64,000 nt of DNA from Lasioglossum baleicum (lineage: Eukaryota > Arthropoda > Insecta > Hymenoptera > Halictidae), in assembly GCF_051020765.1 (NCBI RefSeq), contig NW_027469297.1, positions 172,916-236,915 of the forward strand, given 5' to 3'. Below are positions 25,805-38,882 of this stretch, piece by piece. The notes below the pieces were generated by a model that made no database searches, was not told the origin of the DNA, and saw nothing but the letters and a program-made list of their open reading frames with translations. Position 1 is the first letter of the stretch; the number at the start of each line of letters is the position of its first letter. The translations under genes were made by a program, and so were the position numbers.

Positions 25805-28382
25805 GGGTTATGAGTTTTGCTTTACGCGTTAAGCGTTATGCGCTATGGGTTATGCGTTATGCGTTATGCGTTATGCGTTATGCGTTATGCGTTATGCGTT
25901 ATGCGTTATGCGTTATGCGTTATGCGTTATGCGTTATTCGTTATGCGTTATGCGTTATGCGTTATGCGTTATGCGTTATGCGTTATGCGTTATGCGTAAT
26001 GCGTTATGCGTTATGCGTTATGCGTTATGCGTTATGCGTTATGCGTTATGCCTTATGCGTTATGCGTTATGCTGACGCCTTATGCGTTATGCGTTATGCG
26101 TTATGCGTTATGCGTTATGCGTTATGCGTTATGCGTTATGCGTTATGCGTTATGCGTTATGCGTTATGCGTTATGCGTTATGCGTTATGCGTTATGCGTT
26201 ATGCGTTATGCCTTATACGTTATGCCTTATGCGTTATGCGTTATGCTGACGCCTTATGCGTTATGCGTTATGCGTTATGCGTTATGCGTTATGCGTTATG
26301 CGTTATGCGTTATGCGTTATGCGTTATGCGTTATGCGTTATGCGTTATGCGTTATGCGTTATGCGTTATGCGTTATGCGTTATGCGTTATGCGTTATGCG
26401 TTATGCCTTATGCGTTATGCTGACGCCTTATGCGTTATGCGTTATGCGTTATGCGTTATGCGTTATGCGTTATGCGTTATGCGTTATGCGTTATGCGTTA
26501 TGCGTTATGCGTTATGCGTTATGCGTTATGCGTTATGGGTAATGCTTTATACGTTATGCGTTATGCGTTATGCGTTATGCGTTATGCGTTTTGCGTTATG
26601 CGTTATGCGTTATGCGTTATGCGTTATGCGTTATGCGTTATGCGTTATGCGTTATGCGTTATGCGTCAAGCGTTATGCGTTATGCGTTATGCGTTATGCG
26701 TTATGCGTTATGCGTTATGCGTTATGCGTTATGCGTTATGCGTTATGCGTTATGCGTTATGCGTTATGCGTTATGCGTTATGCGTTATGCGTTATGCGTT
26801 ATGCGTTATGCGTTATGCGTTATGCGTTATGCGTTATGCGTTATGCGTTATGCGTTATGCGTTATGCCTTATGCGTTATGCGTTATGCGTTATGCGTTAT
26901 GCGTTATGCGTTATGCGTTATGCGTTATGCGTTATGCGTTATGCGTTATGCGTTATGCGTTATGCGTTATGCCTTATGCGTTATGCTGACGCCTTATGCG
27001 TTATGTGTTATGCGTTATGCGTTATGCGTTATGCGTTATGCGTTATGCGTTATGCGTTATGCGTTATGCGTTATGCGTTATGCGTTATGGGTAATGCTTT
27101 ATACGTTATGCGTTATGCGTTATGCGTTTTGCGTTATGCGTTATGCGTTATGCGTTATGCGTTATGCGTTATGCGTTATGCGTTATGCGTTATGCGTTAT
27201 GCGTCAAGCGTTATGCGTTATGCGTTATGCGTTATGCGTTATGCGTTATGCGTTATGCGTTATGCGTTATGCGTTATGCGTTATGCGTTATGCGTTATGC
27301 GTTATGCGTTATGCGTTATGCGTTATGCGTTATGCGTTATGCGTTATGCGTTATGCGTTATGCGTTATGCGTTATGCGTTATGCGTTATGCGTTATGCGT
27401 TATGCGTTATGCCTTATGCGTTATGCGTTATGCGTTATGCGTTATGCGTTATGCGTTATGCGTTATGCGTTATGCGTTATGCGTTATGCGTTATGCGTTA
27501 TGCCTTATGCGTTATGCGTTATGCGTTATGCGTTATGCGTTATGCGTTATGCGTTATGCGTTATGCGTTATGCGTTATGCGTTATGCGTTATGCGTTATG
27601 CGTTATGCGTTATGCGTTATGCGTTATGCGTTATGCGTTATGCGTTATGCGTTATGCGTTATGCGTTATGCGTTATGCGTTATGGGTAATGCTTTATACG
27701 TTATGCGTTATGCGTTATGCGTTATGCGTTTTGCGTTATGCGTTATGCGTTATGCGTTATGCGTTATGCGTTATGCGTTATGCGTTATGCGTTATGCGTT
27801 ATACGTTATGCGTCAAGCGTTATGCGTTATGCGTTATGCGTTATGCGTTATGCGTTATGCGTTATGCGTTATGCGTTATGCGTTATGCGTTATGCGTTAT
27901 GCGTTATGCGTTATGCCTTATGCGTTATGCGTTATGCTTATGCCTTATGCGTTATGCGTTATGCGTAATGCGTTATGCGTTATGCGTTATGCGTTATGCG
28001 TTATGCGTTATGCGTTATGCGTTATGCGTTATGCGTTATGCGTTATGCGTTATGCGTTATGCGTTATGCGTTATGCGTTATGCGTTATGCGTTATGCGTT
28101 ATGCGTTATGCGTTATGCGTTATGCGTTATGCGTTATGCGTTATGCGTTATGCGTTATGCGTTATGCGTTATGCGTTATGCGTTATGCGTTATGCGTTAT
28201 GCGTTATGCGTTATGCGTTATGCGTTATGCGTTATGCGTTATGCGTTATGCGTTATGCGTTATGCGTTATGCGTTATGCGTTATGCGTTATGCGTTATGC
28301 GTTATGCGTTATGCGTTATGCGTTATGCGTTATGCGTTATGCGTTATGCGTTATGCGTTATGCGTTATGCGTTATGCGTTAT

Positions 28383-30233
28383 TCGTTATGCGTTATGCGT
28401 TATGCGTTATGCGTTATGCGTTATGCGTTATGCGTAATGCGTTATGCGTTATGCGTTATGCGTTATGCGTTATGCGTTATGCGTTATGCGTTATGCGTTA
28501 TGCGTTATGCGTTATGCGTTATGCGTTATGCGTTATGCGTTATGCGTTATGCGTTATGCGTTATTCGTTATGCGTTATGCGTTATGCGTTATGCGTTATG
28601 CGTTATGCGTTATGCGTAATGCGTTATGCGTTATGCGTTATGCGTTATGCGTTATGCGTTATGCGTTATGCCTTATGCGTTATGCGTTATGCTGACGCCT
28701 TATGCGTTATGCGTTATGCGTTATGCGTTATGCGTTATGCGTTATGCGTTATGCGTTATGCGTTATGCGTTATGCGTTATGCGTTATGCGTTATGCGTTA
28801 TGCGTCATGCGTTATGCGTTATGCGTTATGCGTTATGCGTTATGCGTTATGCGTTATGCGTTATGCGTTATGCGTTATGCGTTATGCGTTATGCGTTATG
28901 CGTTATGCGTTATGCGTTATGCGTTATGCGTTATGCGTTATGCGTTATGCGTTATGCGTTATGCGTTATGCGTTATGCGTTATGCGTTATGCGTTATGCG
29001 TTATGCGTTATGCGTTATGCCTTATGCGTTATGCGTTATGCTTATGCCTTATGCGTTATGCGTAATGCGTTATGCGTTATGCGTTATGCGTTATGCGTTA
29101 TGCGTTATGCGTTATGCGTTATGCGTTATGCGTTATGCGTTATGCGTTATGCCTTATGCGTTATGTTGACGCCTTATGCGTTATGCGTTATGCGTTATGC
29201 CTTATGCGTTATGCGTTATGCGTTATGCGTTATGCGTTATGCGTTATGCGTTATGCGTTATGCGTTATGCGTTATGCGTTATGCGTTATGCGTTATGCGT
29301 TATGCGTTATGCGTTATGCGTTATGCGTTATGCGTTATGCGTTATGCGTTATGCGTTATGCGTTATGCGTTATGCGTTATGCGTTATGCGTTATGCGTTA
29401 TGCCTTATGCGTTATGCGTTATGCGTTATGCGTTATGCGTTATGCGTTATGCGTTATGCGTTATGCGTTATGCGTTATGCGTTATGCGTTATGCGTTATG
29501 CGTTATGCGTTATGCGTTATGCGTTATGCGTTATGCGTTATGCGTTATGCCTTATGCGTTATGCTGACGCCTTATGCGTTATGCGTTATGCGTTATGCGT
29601 TATGCGTTATGCGTTATGCGTTATGCGTTATGCGTTATGCGTTATGCGTTATGCGTTATGCGTTATGCGTTATGCGTTATGCGTTATGCGTTTTGCGTTA
29701 TGCGTTATGCGTTATGCGTTATGCGTTATGCGTTATGCGTTATGCGTTATGCGTTATGCGTCAAGCGTTATGCGTTATGCGTTATGCGTTATGCGTTATG
29801 CGTTATGCGTTATGCGTTATGCGTTATGCGTTATGCGTTATGCGTTATGCGTTATGCGTTATGCGTTATGCGTTATGCGTTATGCGTTATGCGTTATGCG
29901 TTATGCGTTATGCGTTATGCGTTATGCGTTATGCGTTATGCGTTATGCGTTATGCGTTATGCGTTATGCGTTATGCGTTATGCGTTATGCGTTATGCGTT
30001 ATGCGTTATGCGTTATGCGTTATGCGTTATGCGTTATGCGTTATGCGTTATGCGTTATGCGTTATGCGTTATGCGTTATGCGTTATGCGTTATGCGTTAT
30101 GCGTTATGTGTTATGCGTTATGCGTTATGCGTTATGCGTTATGCGTTATGCGTTATGCGTTATGCGTTATGCGTTATGCGTTATGCGTTATGCGTTATGC
30201 GTTATGCGTTATGCGTTATGCGTTATGCGTTAT
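28383..30233 (+). repeat. Domain 4: blocks without A, then a long pure run
   Basis: Begins with TCGTTAT and GCGTAAT (28383, 28431) and a second TCGTTAT-GCGTAAT pair about 180 bp later. Then come B (28692), GCGTCAT, C (29041), B' (29166), B (29566), GCGTTTT, GCGTCAA (29759) and a run leading to A1 at 30234, broken by one GTGTTAT unit near 30107. The repeated TCGTTAT-GCGTAAT start without a preceding A suggests that an A block was lost here. Confidence 0.78.
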
Positions 30234-32090
30234 GGGTTATGAGTTTTGCTTTACGCGTTAAGCGTTATGCGCTATGGGTTATGCGTTATGCGTTATGCGT
30301 TATGCGTTATGCGTTATGCGTTATGCGTTATGCGTTATGCGTTATTCGTTATGCGTTATGCGTTATGCGTTATGCGTTATGCGTTATGCGTTATGCGTTA
30401 TGCGTTATGCGTAATGCGTTATGCGTTATGCGTTATGCGTTATGCGTTATGCGTTATGCGTTATGCCTTATGCGTTATGCGTTATGCTGACGCCTTATGC
30501 GTTATGCGTTATGCGTTATGCGTTATGCGTTATGCGTTATGCGTTATGCGTTATGCGTTATGCGTTATGCGTTATGCGTTATGCGTTATGCGTTATGCGT
30601 TATGCGTTATGCGTTATGCCTTATGCGTTATGCGTTATGCTGACGCCTTATGCGTTATGCGTTATGCGTTATGCGTTATGCGTTATGCGTTATGCGTTAT
30701 GCGTTATGCGTTATGCGTTATGCGTTATGCGTTATGCGTTATGCGTTATGCGTTATGCGTTATGCGTTATGCGTTATGCGTTATGCGTTATGCGTTATGC
30801 GTTATGCGTTATGCGTTATGCGTTATGCGTTATGCGTTATGCGTTATGCCTTATGCGTTATGCTGACGCCTTATGCGTTATGCGTTATGCGTTATGCGTT
30901 ATGCGTTATGCGTTATGCGTTATGCGTTATGCGTTATGCGTTATGCGTTATGCGTTATGCGTTATGCGTTATGCGTTATGCGTTATGCGTTATGCGTTAT
31001 GGGTAATGCTTTATACGTTATGCGTTATGCGTTATGCGTTATGCGTTATGCGTTATGCGTTTTGCGTTATGCGTTATGCGTTATGCGTTATGCGTTATGC
31101 GTTATGCGTTATGCGTTATGCGTTATGCGTTATGCGTTATGCGTTATGCGTTATGCGTTATGCGTTATGCGTTATGCGTTATGCGTTATGCGTTATGCGT
31201 TATGCGTTATGCGTTATGCGTTATGCGTTATGCCTTATGCGTTATGCGTTATGCTGACGCCTTATGCGTTATGCGTTATGCGTTATGCGTTATGCGTTAT
31301 GCGTTATGCGTTATGCGTTATGCGTTATGCGTTATGCGTTATGCGTTATGCGTTATGCGTTATGCGTTATGCGTTATGCGTTATGCGTTATGCGTTATGC
31401 GTTATGCGTTATGCGTTATGCGTTATGCGTTATGCGTTATGCGTTATGCGTTATGCGTTATGCGTTATGCGTTATGCGTTATGCGTTATGCGTTATGCGT
31501 TATGCGTTATGCGTTATGCGTTATGCGTTATGCGTTATGCGTTATGGGTAATGCTTTATACGTTATGCGTTATGCGTTATGCGTTATGCGTTTTGCGTTA
31601 TGCGTTATGCGTTATGCGTTATGCGTTATGCGTTATGCGTTATGCGTTATGCGTCAAGCGTTATGCGTTATGCGTTATGCGTTATGCGTTATGCGTTATG
31701 CGTTATGCGTTATGCGTTATGCGTTATGCGTTATGCGTTATGCGTTATGCGTTATGCGTTATGCGTTATGCGTTATGCGTTATGCGTTATGCGTTATGCG
31801 TTATGCGTTATGCGTTATGCGTTATGCGTTATGCGTTATGCGTTATGCGTTATGCCTTATGCGTTATGCGTTATGCGTTATGCGTTATGCGTTATGCGTT
31901 ATGCGTTATGCGTTATGCGTTATGCGTTATGCGTTATGCGTTATGCGTTATGCGTTATGCGTTATGCGTTATGCCTTATGCGTTATGCTGACGCCTTATG
32001 CGTTATGCGTTATGCGTTATGCGTTATGCGTTATGCGTTATGCGTTATGCGTTATGCGTTATGCGTTATGCGTTATGCGTTATGCGTTAT
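30234..32090 (+). repeat. Domain 4: A1-B-D interval
   Basis: A1 (30234), TCGTTAT, GCGTAAT, B at about 30487, 30641 and 30863, D (31001), GCGTTTT, B (31254), D (31546), GCGTTTT, GCGTCAA and B (31989). Length 1,857 bp is 266 x 7 - 5, matching five B units. The two D copies are 545 bp apart. Confidence 0.82.
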
Positions 32091-33428
32091 GGGTTATGAG
32101 TTTTGCTTTACGCGTTAAGCGCTATGCGCTATGGGTTATGCGTTATGCGTTATGCGTTATGCGTTATGCGTTATGCGTTATGCGTTATGCGTTATGCGTT
32201 ATGCCTTATGCGTTATGCGTTATGCTTATGCCTTATGCGTTATGCGTTATGCGTAATGCGTTATGCGTTATGCGTTATGCGTTATGCGTTATGCGTTATG
32301 CGTTATGCGTTATGCGTTATGCGTTATGCGTTATGCGTTATGCCTTATGCGTTATTCTGACGCCTTATGCGTTATGCGTTATGCGTTATGCGTTATGCGT
32401 TATGCGTTATGCGTTATGCCTTATGCGTTATGCGTTATGCGTTATGCGTTATGCGTTATGCGTTATGCGTTATGCGTTATGCGTTATGCGTTATGCGTTA
32501 TGCGTTATGCGTTATGCGTTATGCGTTATGCGTTATGCGTTATGCGTTATGCGTTATGCCTTATGCGTTATGCGTTATGCGTTATGCGTTATGCGTTATG
32601 CGTTATGCGTTATGCGTTATGCGTTATGCGTTATGCGTTATGCGTTATGCGTTATGCCTTATGCGTTATGCTGACGCCTTATGCGTTATGCGTTATGCGT
32701 TATGCGTTATGCGTTATGCGTTATGCGTTATGCGTTATGCGTTATGCGTTATGCGTTATGGGTTATGAGTTTTGCTTTACGCGTTAAGCGCTATGCGCTA
32801 TGGGTTATGCGTTATGCGTTATGCGTTATGCGTTATGCGTTATGCGTTATGCGTTATGCGTTATGCGTTATGCCTTATGCGTTATGCGTTATGCTTATGC
32901 CTTATGCGTTATGCGTTATGCGTAATGCGTTATGCGTTATGCGTTATGCGTTATGCGTTATGCGTTATGCGTTATGCGTTATGCGTTATGCGTTATGCGT
33001 TATGCGTTATGCGTTATGCCTTATGCGTTATTCTGACGCCTTATGCGTTATGCGTTATGCGTTATGCGTTATGCGTTATGCGTTATGCGTTATGCCTTAT
33101 GCGTTATGCGTTATGCTTATGCCTTATGCGTTATGCGTTATGCGTAATGCGTTATGCGTTATGCGTTATGCGTTATGCGTTATGCGTTATGCGTTATGCG
33201 TTATGCGTTATGCGTTATGCGTTATGCGTTATGCGTTATGCGTTATGCGTTATGCGTTATGCGTTATGCGTTATGCGTTATGCGTTATGCGTTATGCGTT
33301 ATGCGTTATGCGTTATGCGTTATGCGTTATGCGTTATGCGTTATGCGTTATGCGTTATGCGTTATGCGTTATGCGTTATGCGTTATGCGTTATGCGTTAT
33401 GCGTTATGCGTTATGCGTTATGCGTTAT
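32091..33428 (+). repeat. Tandem 669-bp duplication carrying displaced subtype A2
   Basis: Two copies beginning at A2 blocks 32091 and 32760, offset 669 bp (96 x 7 - 3). Each has A2, C, GCGTAAT and a variant block B in which the preceding unit merges into TTCTGAC (about 32357 and 33033). That B form is seen only here. A2 otherwise occurs only at 7.5-9.5 kb, about 23 kb to the left. The second copy replaces the final B of the first with another C block and GCGTAAT before the 68-unit pure run. Confidence 0.85.
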
Positions 33429-33624
33429 GCGTTATGCGTTATGCGTTATGCGTTATGCGTTATGCGTTATGCGTTATGCGTTATGCGTTATGCGTTATGC
33501 GTTATGCGTTATGCGTTATGCGTTATGCGTTATGCGTTATGCGTTATGCGTTATGCGTTATGCGTTATGCGTTATGCGTTATGCGTTATGCGTTATGCGT
33601 TATGCGTTATGCGTTATGCGTTAT

Positions 33625-34680
33625 GGGTTATGAGTTTTGCTTTACGCGTTAAGCGTTATGCGCTATGGGTTATGCGTTATGCGTTATGCGTTATGCGTTA
33701 TGCGTTATGCGTTATGCGTTATGCGTTATGCGTTATGCGTTATGCGTTATGCGTTATTCGTTATGCGTTATGCGTTATGCGTTATGCGTTATGCGTTATG
33801 CGTTATGCGTAATGCGTTATGCGTTATGCGTTATGCGTTATGCGTTATGCGTTATGCCTTATGCGTTATGCGTTATGCTGACGCCTTATGCGTTATGCGT
33901 TATGCGTTATGCGTTATGCGTTATGCGTTATGCGTTATGCGTTATGCGTTATGCGTTATGCGTTATGCGTCATGCGTTATGCGTTATGCGTTATGCGTTA
34001 TGCGTTATGCGTTATGCGTTATGCGTTATGCGTTATGCGTTATGCGTTATGCGTTATGCGTTATGCGTTATGCGTTATGCGTTATGCGTTATGCGTTATG
34101 CGTTATGCGTTATGCGTTATGCCTTATGCGTTATGTTGACGCCTTATGCGTTATGCGTTATGCGTTATGCCTTATGCGTTATGCGTTATGCGTTATGCGT
34201 TATGCGTTATGCGTTATGCGTTATGCGTTATGCGTTATGCGTTATGCGTTATGCGTTATGCGTTATGCGTTATGCGTTATGCGTTATGCGTTATGCGTTA
34301 TGCGTTATGCGTTATGCGTTATGCGTTATGCGTTATGCGTTATGCGTTATGCGTTATGCGTTATGCGTTATGCGTTATGCGTTATGCGTTATGCCTTATG
34401 CGTTATGCTGACGCCTTTGCGTTATGCGTTATGCGTTATGCGTTATGCGTTATGCGTTATGCGTTATGCGTTATGCGTTATGCGTTATGCGTTATGCGTT
34501 ATGGGTAATGCTTTATACGTTATGCGTTATGCGTTATGCGTTATGCGTTATGCGTTTTGCGTTATGCGTTATGCGTTATGCGTTATGCGTTATGCGTTAT
34601 GCGTTATGCGTTATGCGTTATGCGTCAAGCGTTATGCGTTATGCGTTATGCGTTATGCGTTATGCGTTATGCGTTATGCG
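33625..34680 (+). repeat. Segmental duplicate, right copy (partner at 23433-24780)
   Basis: Collinear with 23433 onward: A1 (33625), TCGTTAT (33758), GCGTAAT (33807), B (33879), GCGTCAT (33967), B' (34137), B plus the GCCTTT 6-mer (34409), D (34503), GCGTTTT (34552) and GCGTCAA (34622). It lacks the C-containing part of the left copy. The last three markers are at exactly the same relative spacing in both copies. Confidence 0.85.
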
Positions 34681-35384
34681 TTATGCGTTATGCGTTATGC
34701 GTTATGCGTTATGCGTTATGCGTTATGCGTTATGCGTTATGCGTTATGCGTTATGCGTTATGCGTTATGCGTTATGCGTTATGCGTTATGCGTTATGCGT
34801 TATGCGTTATGCGTTATGCGTTATGCGTTATGCGTTATGCCTTATGCGTTATGCGTTATGCGTTATGCGTTATGCGTTATGCGTTATGCGTTATGCGTTA
34901 TGCGTTATGCGTTATGCGTTATGCGTTATGCGTTATGCGTTATGCGTTATGCGTTATGCGTTATGCGTTATGCGTAATGCGTTATGCGTTATGCGTTATG
35001 CGTTATGCGTTATGCGTTATGCGTTATGCGTTATGCCTTATGCGTTATGCGTTATGCGTTATGCGTTATGCGTTATGCGTTATGCGTTATGCGTTATGCG
35101 TTATGCGTTATGCGTTATGCGTTATGCGTTATGCGTTATGCGTTATGCGTTATGCGTTATGCGTTATGCGTTATGCGTTATGCGTTATGCGTTATGCGTT
35201 ATGCGTTATGCGTTATGCGTTATGCGTTATGCGTTATGCGTTATGCGTTATGCGTTATGCGTTATGCGTTATGCGTTATGCGTTATGCGTTATGCGTTAT
35301 GCGTTATGCGTTATGCGTTATGCGTTATGCGTTATGCGTTATGCGTTATGCGTTATGCGTTATGCGTTATGCGTTATGCGTTAT

Positions 35385-37870
35385 GGGTAATGCTTTATAC
35401 GTTATGCGTTATGCGTTATGCGTTATGCGTTTTGCGTTATGCGTTATGCGTTATGCGTTATGCGTTATGCGTTATGCGTTATGCGTTATGCGTTATGCGT
35501 TATGCGTTATGCGTCAAGCGTTATGCGTTATGCGTTATGCGTTATGCGTTATGCGTTATGCGTTATGCGTTATGCGTTATGCGTTATGCGTTATGCGTTA
35601 TGCGTTATGCGTTATGCGTTATGCGTTATGCGTTATGCGTTATGCGTTATGCGTTATGCGTTATGCGTTATGCGTTATGCGTTATGCGTTATGCGTTATG
35701 CCTTATGCGTTATGCGTTATGCTTATGCCTTATGCGTTATGCGTTATGCGTAATGCGTTATGCGTTATGCGTTATGCGTTATGCGTTATGCGTTATGCGT
35801 TATGCGTTATGCGTAATGCGTTATGCGTTATGCGTTATGCGTTATGCGTTATGCGTTATGCGTTATGCGTTATGCGTTATGCGTTATGCGTTATGCGTTA
35901 TGCGTTATGCGTTATGCGTTATGCGTTATGCGTTATGCGTTATGCGTTATGCGTTATGCGTTATGCGTTATGCGTTATGCGTTATGCGTTATGCGTTATG
36001 CGTTATGCGTTATGCGTTATGCGTTATGCGTTATGCGTTATGCGTTATGCGTTATGCGTTATGCGTTATGCGTTATGCGTTATGCGTTATGCGTTATGCG
36101 TTATGCGTTATGCGTTATGCGTTATGGGTTATGAGTTTTGCTTTACGCGTTAAGCGTTATGCGCTATGGGTTATGCGTTATGCGTTATGCGTTATGCGTT
36201 ATGCGTTATGCGTTATGCGTTATGCGTTATGCGTTATGCGTTATGCGTTATGCGTTATGCGTTATGCGTTATTCGTTATGCGTTATGCGTTATGCGTTAT
36301 GCGTTATGCGTTATGCGTTATGCGTTATGCGTTATGCGTTATGCGTTATGCGTTATGCGTAATGCGTTATGCGTTATGCGTTATGCGTTATGCGTTATGC
36401 GTTATGCGTTATGCGTTATGCCTTATGCGTTATGCGTTATGCTGACGCCTTATGCGTTATGCGTTATGCGTTATGCGTTATGCGTTATGCGTTATGTGTT
36501 ATGCGTTATGCGTTATGCGTTATGCGTTATGCGTTATGCCTTATGCGTTATGCTGACGCCTTATGCGTTATGCGTTATGCGTTATGCGTTATGCGTTTTG
36601 CGTTATGCGTTATGCGTTATGCGTTATGCGTTATGCGTTATGCGTTATGCGTTATGCGTTATGCGTCATGCGTTATGCGTTATACGTTATGCGTTATGCG
36701 TTATGCGTTATGCGTTATGCGTTTTGCGTTATGCGTTATGCGTTATGCGTTATGCGTTATGCGTTATGCGTTATGCGTTATGCGTTATGCGTTATGCGTT
36801 ATGCGTTATGCGTTGTGCGTTATGCGTTATGCGTTATGCGTTATGCGTTATGCGTTATGCGTTATGCCTTATGCGTTATGCGTTATGCGTTATGCGTTAT
36901 GCGTTATGCGTTATGCGTTATGCGTTATGCGTTATGCGTTATGCGTTATGCGTTATGCGTTATGCGTTATGCGTTATGCGTTATGCGTTATGCGTTATGC
37001 GTTATGCGTTATGCGTTATGCGTTATGCGTTATGCGTTATGCGTTATGCGTTATGCGTTATGCGTTATGCGTTATGCGTTATGCGTTATGCGTTATGCGT
37101 TATGCGTTATGCGTTATGCGTTATGCGTTATGCGTTATGCCTTATGCGTTATGCGTTATGCTGACGCCTTATGCGTTATGCGTTATGCGTTATGCCTTAT
37201 GCGTTATGCGTTATGCGTTATGCGTTATGCGTTATGCGTTATGCGTTATGCGTTATGCGTTATGCGTTATGCGTTATGCGTTATGCGTTATGCGTTATGC
37301 GTTATGCGTTATGCGTTATGCGTTATGCGTTATGCGTTATGCGTTATGCGTTATGCGTTATGCGTTATGCGTTATGCGTTATGCGTTATGCGTTATGCGT
37401 TATGCGTTGTGCGTTATGCCTTATGCGTTATGCGTTATGCTTATGCCTTATGCGTTATGCGTAATGCGTTATGCGTTATGCGTTATGCGTTATGCGTTAT
37501 GCGTTATGCGTTATGCGTTGTGCGTTATGCGTTATGCGTTATGCGTTATGCGTCATGCGTTATGCGTTATGCCTTATGCGTTATGCGTTATGCGTTATGC
37601 GTTATGCGTTATGCGTTATGCGTTATGCGTTATGCGTTATGCGTTATGCGTTATGCGTTATGCGTTATGCGTTATGCGTTATGCGTTATGCGTTATGCGT
37701 TATGCGTTATGCGTTATGCGTTATGCGTTATGCGTTATGCGTTATGCGTTATGCGTTATGCGTTATGCGTTATGCGTTATGCGTTATGCGTTATGCGTTA
37801 TGCGTTATGCGTTATGCCTTATGCGTTATGCGTTATGCTGACGCCTTATGCGTTATGCGTTATGCGTTAT
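35385..37870 (+). repeat. Segmental duplicate, left copy (partner at 45740-48230)
   Basis: Ordered series: D (35385), GCGTTTT, GCGTCAA, C, two GCGTAAT, pure run, A1 (36126), TCGTTAT, GCGTAAT, B (36442), GTGTTAT, B (36553), a G-type block with GCGTTGT in place of the last GCGTCAT, GCCTTAT, B (37160), GCGTTGT, C (37440), GCGTAAT, GCGTTGT, GCGTCAT, B (37839). Nearly the same order recurs from 45740. The offset is 10,355 bp at D, 10,320 bp at A1, 10,430 bp at the second C and 10,360 bp at the last B. Confidence 0.85.
36593..36820 (+). repeat. Block G, first copy (variant end)
   Basis: Block G is about 200 bp: GCGTTTT, about 60 bp of consensus, GCGTCAT, two consensus units, ACGTTAT, a short run, GCGTTTT, about 70 bp of consensus, GCGTCAT. 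Complete copies start near 41382, 43540, 52354, 54330 and 56466. Copies at 36593 and 46955 end in GCGTTGT instead. A copy at 48957 is cut by a block B near 49090. Partial copies with only the first half lie near 40685 and 51685. It almost always follows a block B. Confidence 0.82.
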
Positions 37871-38833
37871 GCCTTATGCGTTATGCGTTATGCGTTATGC
37901 GTTATGCGTTATGCGTTATGCGTTATGCGTTATGCGTTATGCGTTATGCGTTATGCGTTATGCGTTATGCGTTATGCGTTATGCGTTATGCGTTATGCGT
38001 TATGCGTTATGCGTTATGCGTTATGCGTTATGCGTTATGCGTTATGCGTTATGCGTTATGCGTTATGCGTTATGCGTTATGCCTTATGCCTTATGCGTTA
38101 TGCGTTATGCTGACGCCTTATGCGTTATGCGTTATGCGTTATGCCTTATGCGTTATGCGTTATGCGTTATGCGTTATGCGTTATGCGTTATGCGTTATGC
38201 GTTATGCGTTTGCGTTATGCGTTATGCGTTATGCGTTATGCGTTATGCGTTATGCGTTATGCGTTATGCGTTATGCGTTATGCGTTATGCGTTATGCGTT
38301 ATGCGTTATGCGTTATGCGTTATGCGTTATGCGTTATGCGTTATGCGTTATGCGTTATGCGTTATGCGTTATGCGTTATGCGTTATGCGTTATGCGTTAT
38401 GCGTTATGCGTTATGCGTTATGCGTTATGCGTTATGCGTTATGCGTTATGCGTTATGCGTTTGCGTTATGCGTTATGCGTTATGCGTTATGCGTTATGCG
38501 TTATGCGTTATGCGTTATGCGTTATGCGTTATGCGTTATGCGTTATGCGTTATGCGTTATGCGTTATGCGTTATGCGTTATGCGTTATGCGTTATGCGTT
38601 ATGCGTTATGCGTTATGCGTTATGCGTTATGCGTTATGCGTTATGCGTTATGCGTTATGCGTTATGCGTTATGCGTTATGCGTTATGCGTTATGCGTTAT
38701 GCGTTATGCGTTATGCGTTATGCGTTATGCGTTATGCGTTATGCGTTATGCGTTATGCGTTATGCGTTATGCGTTATGCGTTATGCGTTATGCGTTATGC
38801 GTTATGCGTTATGCGTTATGCGTTATGCGTTAT

Positions 38834-38882
38834 GGGTTATGAGTTTTGCTTTACGCGTTATGCGTTATGCGCTATGGGTTAT
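38834..38882 (+). repeat. Block A, subtype A4 reference copy (13 copies)
   Basis: Subtype A4 has unit 4 at consensus instead of GCGTTAA. Copies start at 5634, 38834, 40008, 40511, 42199, 44797, 49688, 50778, 51253, 53248, 55316, 57361 and 60415. Twelve of the thirteen lie right of 38.8 kb, interspersed with A1 copies at 43059, 46446, 53842, 55943 and 61578. Confidence 0.9.

Larger units (their letters stand above)
24596..28380 (+). repeat. Block D cassette array
   Basis: Block D occurs at 24596, 25127, 26537, 27089 and 27684. In four of these (all but 25127) the cassette runs D, GCGTTTT 35-49 bp later, then GCGTCAA some 70-85 bp further. At 25127 the GCGTTTT lies 56 bp on and GCGTCAA is missing. 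The shortest spacings are 531, 552 and 595 bp, suggesting a sub-unit of about 550 bp. Most of this lies in the longest block A-free stretch of the window (25854-30233), so here D rather than A marks the repeat. Lone GCCTTAT units and B separate the cassettes. Confidence 0.8.

Noticed and set aside
24517..28437. Longest open frame (1,306 codons) as a repeat protein
   Set aside because: It starts and stops wherever variant units happen to create or remove a stop. The same peptide is available in the other two frames, so there is no evidence of selection on one protein.
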